From positions 1 through 7,734 of the forward strand of contig DRBY01000084.1 of assembly GCA_011042755.1 (NCBI GenBank): 7,734 nucleotides of DNA. The letters run 5' to 3'. The translations under genes and the position numbers were made by a program. Origin of the DNA: Thermoproteota archaeon (GTDB lineage Archaea > Thermoproteota > Korarchaeia > Korarchaeales > Korarchaeaceae). Positions 5,662 through 7,734 of this stretch are shown here, one piece after another (within the stretch, counting starts at the first letter, position 1; every line of letters begins with the position of its first letter). A model generated the notes under the pieces. It ran no database searches, had not been told where the DNA came from, and saw nothing but the letters and a program-made list of their open reading frames with translations.

Positions 5662-6654
5662 TTAAACGGTTTCCCCGCTCACTCGCCTGAGCGTCTCTCG
5701 GAGCCTCTCCAGCTCGTCGAGGGCTACCTCTCTCTGCCAATCCTCCAAGGCGGGTATCGTCAGCAGGGTCTCTATTGACTCAATCGCCGACTTGAGGTGG
5801 CCCGCTATGTCTCCTTCCTCCCAGCCGACTCCATTGAACAACCGAGATTGCCTCTCCGAGAAGTCTCCCGGTTGATCGAGACCGGGAACGTAGTGAGGGA
5901 GAATCTCGGCGAGAGTCTCGGGGCTCGTCGTTCCACCTAGGAGCTTAAACTGTCGCTGCGTCCTCCACGTGTGCAAGTCAGGCCCGTAGAGCACCATGTC
6001 GTAGTCATTTGATGCCAGGTCTGCAAGATCTACCAGCGCAATTATCGTGACCCTCTCAACTCCCTCTGAGAGGGCTCTCTCAGCAATCTTGACTGCGGCC
6101 ACACGCGTTATGAAGCCGTAGAGAACCAACTTCTCTACTCTAGTCTCTCGCCGCTCAAGTTCTTCTAAGGCGCGAGTCAGTGAAACCAGGCCAGTTCTCC
6201 CAGTAGCTTCGGTATCTGGCTTGAATAGTGTGACTTTGGCTCCCCTCGGAGCGTTAGAGAAGTCTGCGAAGGTTATCCTCACTTCCTTAACGGACTCACC
6301 CCTGTGATCCCTAGCGCCAGTCACGACGTACTCTGGCCTAATGTAGAGATCTCTGACAGCCACGCCAGCCGAACTCAGGGCCTCTCTGATTCTGTAACCC
6401 GGTCCGGCTCGAAGCACATGGAGGACGCAGGCCTGGCCTGCTAGCAGGCCTAGACGTGACATTATGGCCGCCGCTTGGGTTGCGCACTCCGTGCACCTCG
6501 CGTCAAGCTCGTCGCCGACTACGTGGGGCCAGGCCGCCAATTCGCGTGCGGCCCTAGAGTCTAGCAGATAAACGTCGGCCCCGACGTCGATCTGGACTCT
6601 GTAGACCCTGAAACCTTCTGACTCTAGCTCGGGAACTCTAAGAGTTGAATCCAC
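5662..6654 (-). CDS. Uracil-phosphoribosyltransferase-like protein (type I PRTase fold, divergent)
   Basis: A 330-residue protein from GTG 6654. CVLHVLRAGPGYRIREAL (76-93) resembles the ILRAGxPMxxG segment of uracil phosphoribosyltransferase. VTLFKPDTEATGRTG (141-155) sits where the PRPP loop (LDPMLATGG) belongs. ERVTIIALVDL (200-210) fits the next strand, and HYVPGLDQPGDF (254-265) resembles the uracil-binding YIVPGLGDxGDR. This order supports a UPRT-like fold, but the first acidic residue of the PRPP loop is not acidic (K-P-D-T-E-A-T-G-R-T). There is an insertion at about 211-250 and a helical tail, LEDWQREVALDELERL onward. It could be a salvage enzyme for another base or a PRPP/UMP-binding regulator; next to dcd, a pyrimidine role is plausible. 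Twenty-five further in-frame codons upstream look coding but lack a standard start. Function is inference; the fold is moderately sure. Confidence 0.65.
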   Translation of the reverse strand: MDSTLRVPELESEGFRVYRVQIDVGADVYLLDSRAARELAAWPHVVGDELDARCTECATQAAAIMSRLGLLAGQACVLHVLRAGPGYRIREALSSAGVAVRDLYIRPEYVVTGARDHRGESVKEVRITFADFSNAPRGAKVTLFKPDTEATGRTGLVSLTRALEELERRETRVEKLVLYGFITRVAAVKIAERALSEGVERVTIIALVDLADLASNDYDMVLYGPDLHTWRTQRQFKLLGGTTSPETLAEILPHYVPGLDQPGDFSERQSRLFNGVGWEEGDIAGHLKSAIESIETLLTIPALEDWQREVALDELERLRETLRRVSGETV

Positions 6655-6725
6655 ATCTACCCCGTAGCTATCGATCAGCTCCCTGAGGTTGACCTTGTGA
6701 CCACGGACCAGCGTCTCTATTGGTG

Positions 6726-6734
6726 CCCCTCACC
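6726..6734 (-). promoter_or_regulatory. Shine-Dalgarno-like tract upstream of a possible ATA start
   Basis: The minus strand reads GGTGAGGGG, then the 5-nt spacer CACCA, then ATA at 6720, in frame with the PRTase-like gene and just after the TGA at 6732-6730 that opens this frame. Spacing matches the tracts before dcd and the 125-residue gene. It suggests that translation may begin upstream of GTG 6654. Weak alone. Confidence 0.35.
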
Positions 6735-6767
6735 GCGTATGTGGGCGCCAACAAAAACCTTGCGGAG

Positions 6768-7145
6768 TCACCTCTTCAGCTTGAACGACAGTATCATCAT
6801 GGTCAGGTCGGCGAGGCCGTCTTGGCCAGACGACCTGAGTTCCCTCTCTATGACGCGAATCACCTCGCTCCCGTCTATCCCGAAGACTCTCTCCGCCTCG
6901 AGGAGGGCCTCGGCGGCGAATAGCACTACTTCCTCCTCTTCTGCCGTGAGTTCAGGCAAGAGTATTGCCTTTTCCAGAATCTCAAAGCTAGACCGCATGC
7001 TCTCCCTCTCCAGCTCTGGGACTTCCCTCCAGTAGACCTCTGCTGCCGACCTGATCGCTCTGCTGACTGCTCCTCTGTCCACACTCTCGCCAGCAAGCTC
7101 TATCGTCCTCAGGGCCTCAAACAGCGACAGAATCGCCAGGCTCAT
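6768..7145 (-). CDS. Hypothetical helical protein, 125 residues
   Basis: I do not recognise this protein. From ATG 7145 it begins MSLAILSLFEALRTIEL and looks almost wholly alpha-helical, with acidic amphipathic stretches (ELTAEEEEVVLFAAEALLEAERVFG around 73-97) and a C-terminal LADLTMMILSFKLKR. It contains no cysteine, no histidine and no obvious catalytic motif; a small helical-bundle or adaptor-type protein is a guess. The frame stays open to 7247, but ATG 7145 is chosen because GAGGTGA lies 5 nt upstream and the extra N-terminal residues are serine/glutamine-rich and read as a shadow of the preceding gene. It overlaps the end of that gene by 29 nt, which suggests translational coupling. 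The PRTase-like gene follows on the same strand. Confidence 0.75.
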   Translation of the reverse strand: MSLAILSLFEALRTIELAGESVDRGAVSRAIRSAAEVYWREVPELERESMRSSFEILEKAILLPELTAEEEEVVLFAAEALLEAERVFGIDGSEVIRVIERELRSSGQDGLADLTMMILSFKLKR

Positions 7146-7728
7146 GGCTGTCACCTCTCTGGGCTGGCTCGCAGACCGACTTTGCTCCTGAGAGCCATTG
7201 GAAGACCCTGCTGAAGACATTTGAGGCGTGGCTAGAGAGGCTCTCAAACTCGGGGCTCTCGGCGAAGGCCGAGAGCAGCAGATCCGCCAGATCCTCGACC
7301 CCCTGGAGTATATCTACTGGCAGGTTTGCTCGCTTGGCAGCCTCTATCAGTTCTTCCGCGGTCTCGCTCAGGAACTCTTTGGCCTCCTCTTGTTCGGCCA
7401 CTCCGGCTATGAAGGCCATGGAGGCTCTGGCCAAGCTCGAGCCCAAGGAGTAGAAGGCCCTCTCCTCGGGGTCCATGCCAAGGTAGAGGATCCACCTCGT
7501 GGAGCGTATCGTCCTGTCTAGGGCCTGAGACCTCCCCTCTATCCAGTCCCCCTCGCCAGCCACGAGTCTCTTCCTGAATTCATCGATGAAGTCAGCCTCC
7601 CACCCTCCGAGCAGGTCCGCTCCAAATGCCCTGAAGGCCGCGGAAACTACCGACAGGTGGTCGAGCAGGTACTCCGCTATGTCCTCATTAGCCTCAGACC
7701 AGCTCTCGCCCAGTATTGGAATTAACAT
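7117..7728 (-). CDS. Hypothetical helical protein, about 203 residues (possibly 5'-truncated)
   Basis: Not recognised. From ATG 7728 (MLIPILGESWSEANEDIAEYL) it reads as an acidic, mostly alpha-helical protein with repeated amphipathic heptad-like segments: AEYLLDHLSVVSAAF about 19-33, EFLSETAEELIEAAKRAN about 119-136, and DILQGVEDLADLLLSAF about 140-156. No transmembrane segment or metal motif is evident. The last 20 or so residues (SVCEPAQRGDSHEPGDSVAV) are polar and probably disordered; their coding DNA also carries the ribosome site and start of the next gene. The frame has a TTG at 7731 and stays open to the window edge, so a longer N-terminus cannot be excluded. It appears to lead the minus-strand gene run extending to 4012, and with the overlapping 125-residue protein may form a complex; that is inference from coupling only. 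Confidence 0.75.
   Translation of the reverse strand: MLIPILGESWSEANEDIAEYLLDHLSVVSAAFRAFGADLLGGWEADFIDEFRKRLVAGEGDWIEGRSQALDRTIRSTRWILYLGMDPEERAFYSLGSSLARASMAFIAGVAEQEEAKEFLSETAEELIEAAKRANLPVDILQGVEDLADLLLSAFAESPEFESLSSHASNVFSRVFQWLSGAKSVCEPAQRGDSHEPGDSVAV
7151..7157 (-). promoter_or_regulatory. Shine-Dalgarno of the 125-residue gene
   Basis: GAGGTGA on the minus strand, 5 nt before ATG 7145 and inside the 3' end of the upstream gene. It matches the archaeal anti-Shine-Dalgarno consensus well and settles the start at 7145 rather than 7247. Confidence 0.65.
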
Positions 7729-7734
7729 CAAGAT

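Overview
The window looks like a compact chromosome segment of a thermophilic archaeon, probably of the Thermoproteota/Korarchaeota side of the tree; that placement is a guess. The support is archaeal TATA-like boxes about 26-28 nt from start codons, frequent GTG/TTG starts, AGG/AGA-rich arginine usage, moderately high GC by eye, and an envelope protein with an S-layer-type C-terminal domain. I see no tRNA, rRNA, CRISPR array, insertion sequence or integrase.

Left part (1-3200): two divergent gene pairs, each apparently driven from one short shared TATA element. A partial SPL-type radical SAM gene (minus) diverges from an envelope-anchored thioredoxin-fold protein (plus). That protein converges, with only 6 nt between the stops, on a NagD/nitrophenylphosphatase-type HAD phosphatase (minus). 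The phosphatase diverges in turn from a dolichyl-phosphate-mannose-synthase-like GT2 glycosyltransferase (plus).

Middle (3201-4011): no intact gene. Read across frames, the minus strand from 3973 to 3282 is a near full-length but decayed creatininase-family gene. It has a clear frameshift near its 3' end, probable further shifts near its 5' end, and has lost several metal ligands.

Right part (4012-7734): five minus-strand genes in a probable operon, read from the right edge: two unrecognised helical proteins overlapping by 29 nt, a uracil-phosphoribosyltransferase-like protein with an unusual PRPP loop, a dCTP deaminase (dcd), and a CaCA-family cation exchanger overlapping dcd by 4 nt. The PRTase-like protein and dcd suggest a pyrimidine nucleotide theme; the link to the exchanger and helical proteins is unknown. 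The conserved dcd N-terminus and a perfectly spaced Shine-Dalgarno point to a CTG start codon, and the PRTase-like gene may use an equally unusual start.

The most interesting points are the two shared-TATA divergent promoters that reset four start codons, the CTG start of dcd, the multi-lesion creatininase pseudogene, the thioredoxin/S-layer/EF-hand fusion, and the deviant active-site motifs in the PRTase-like and exchanger proteins.
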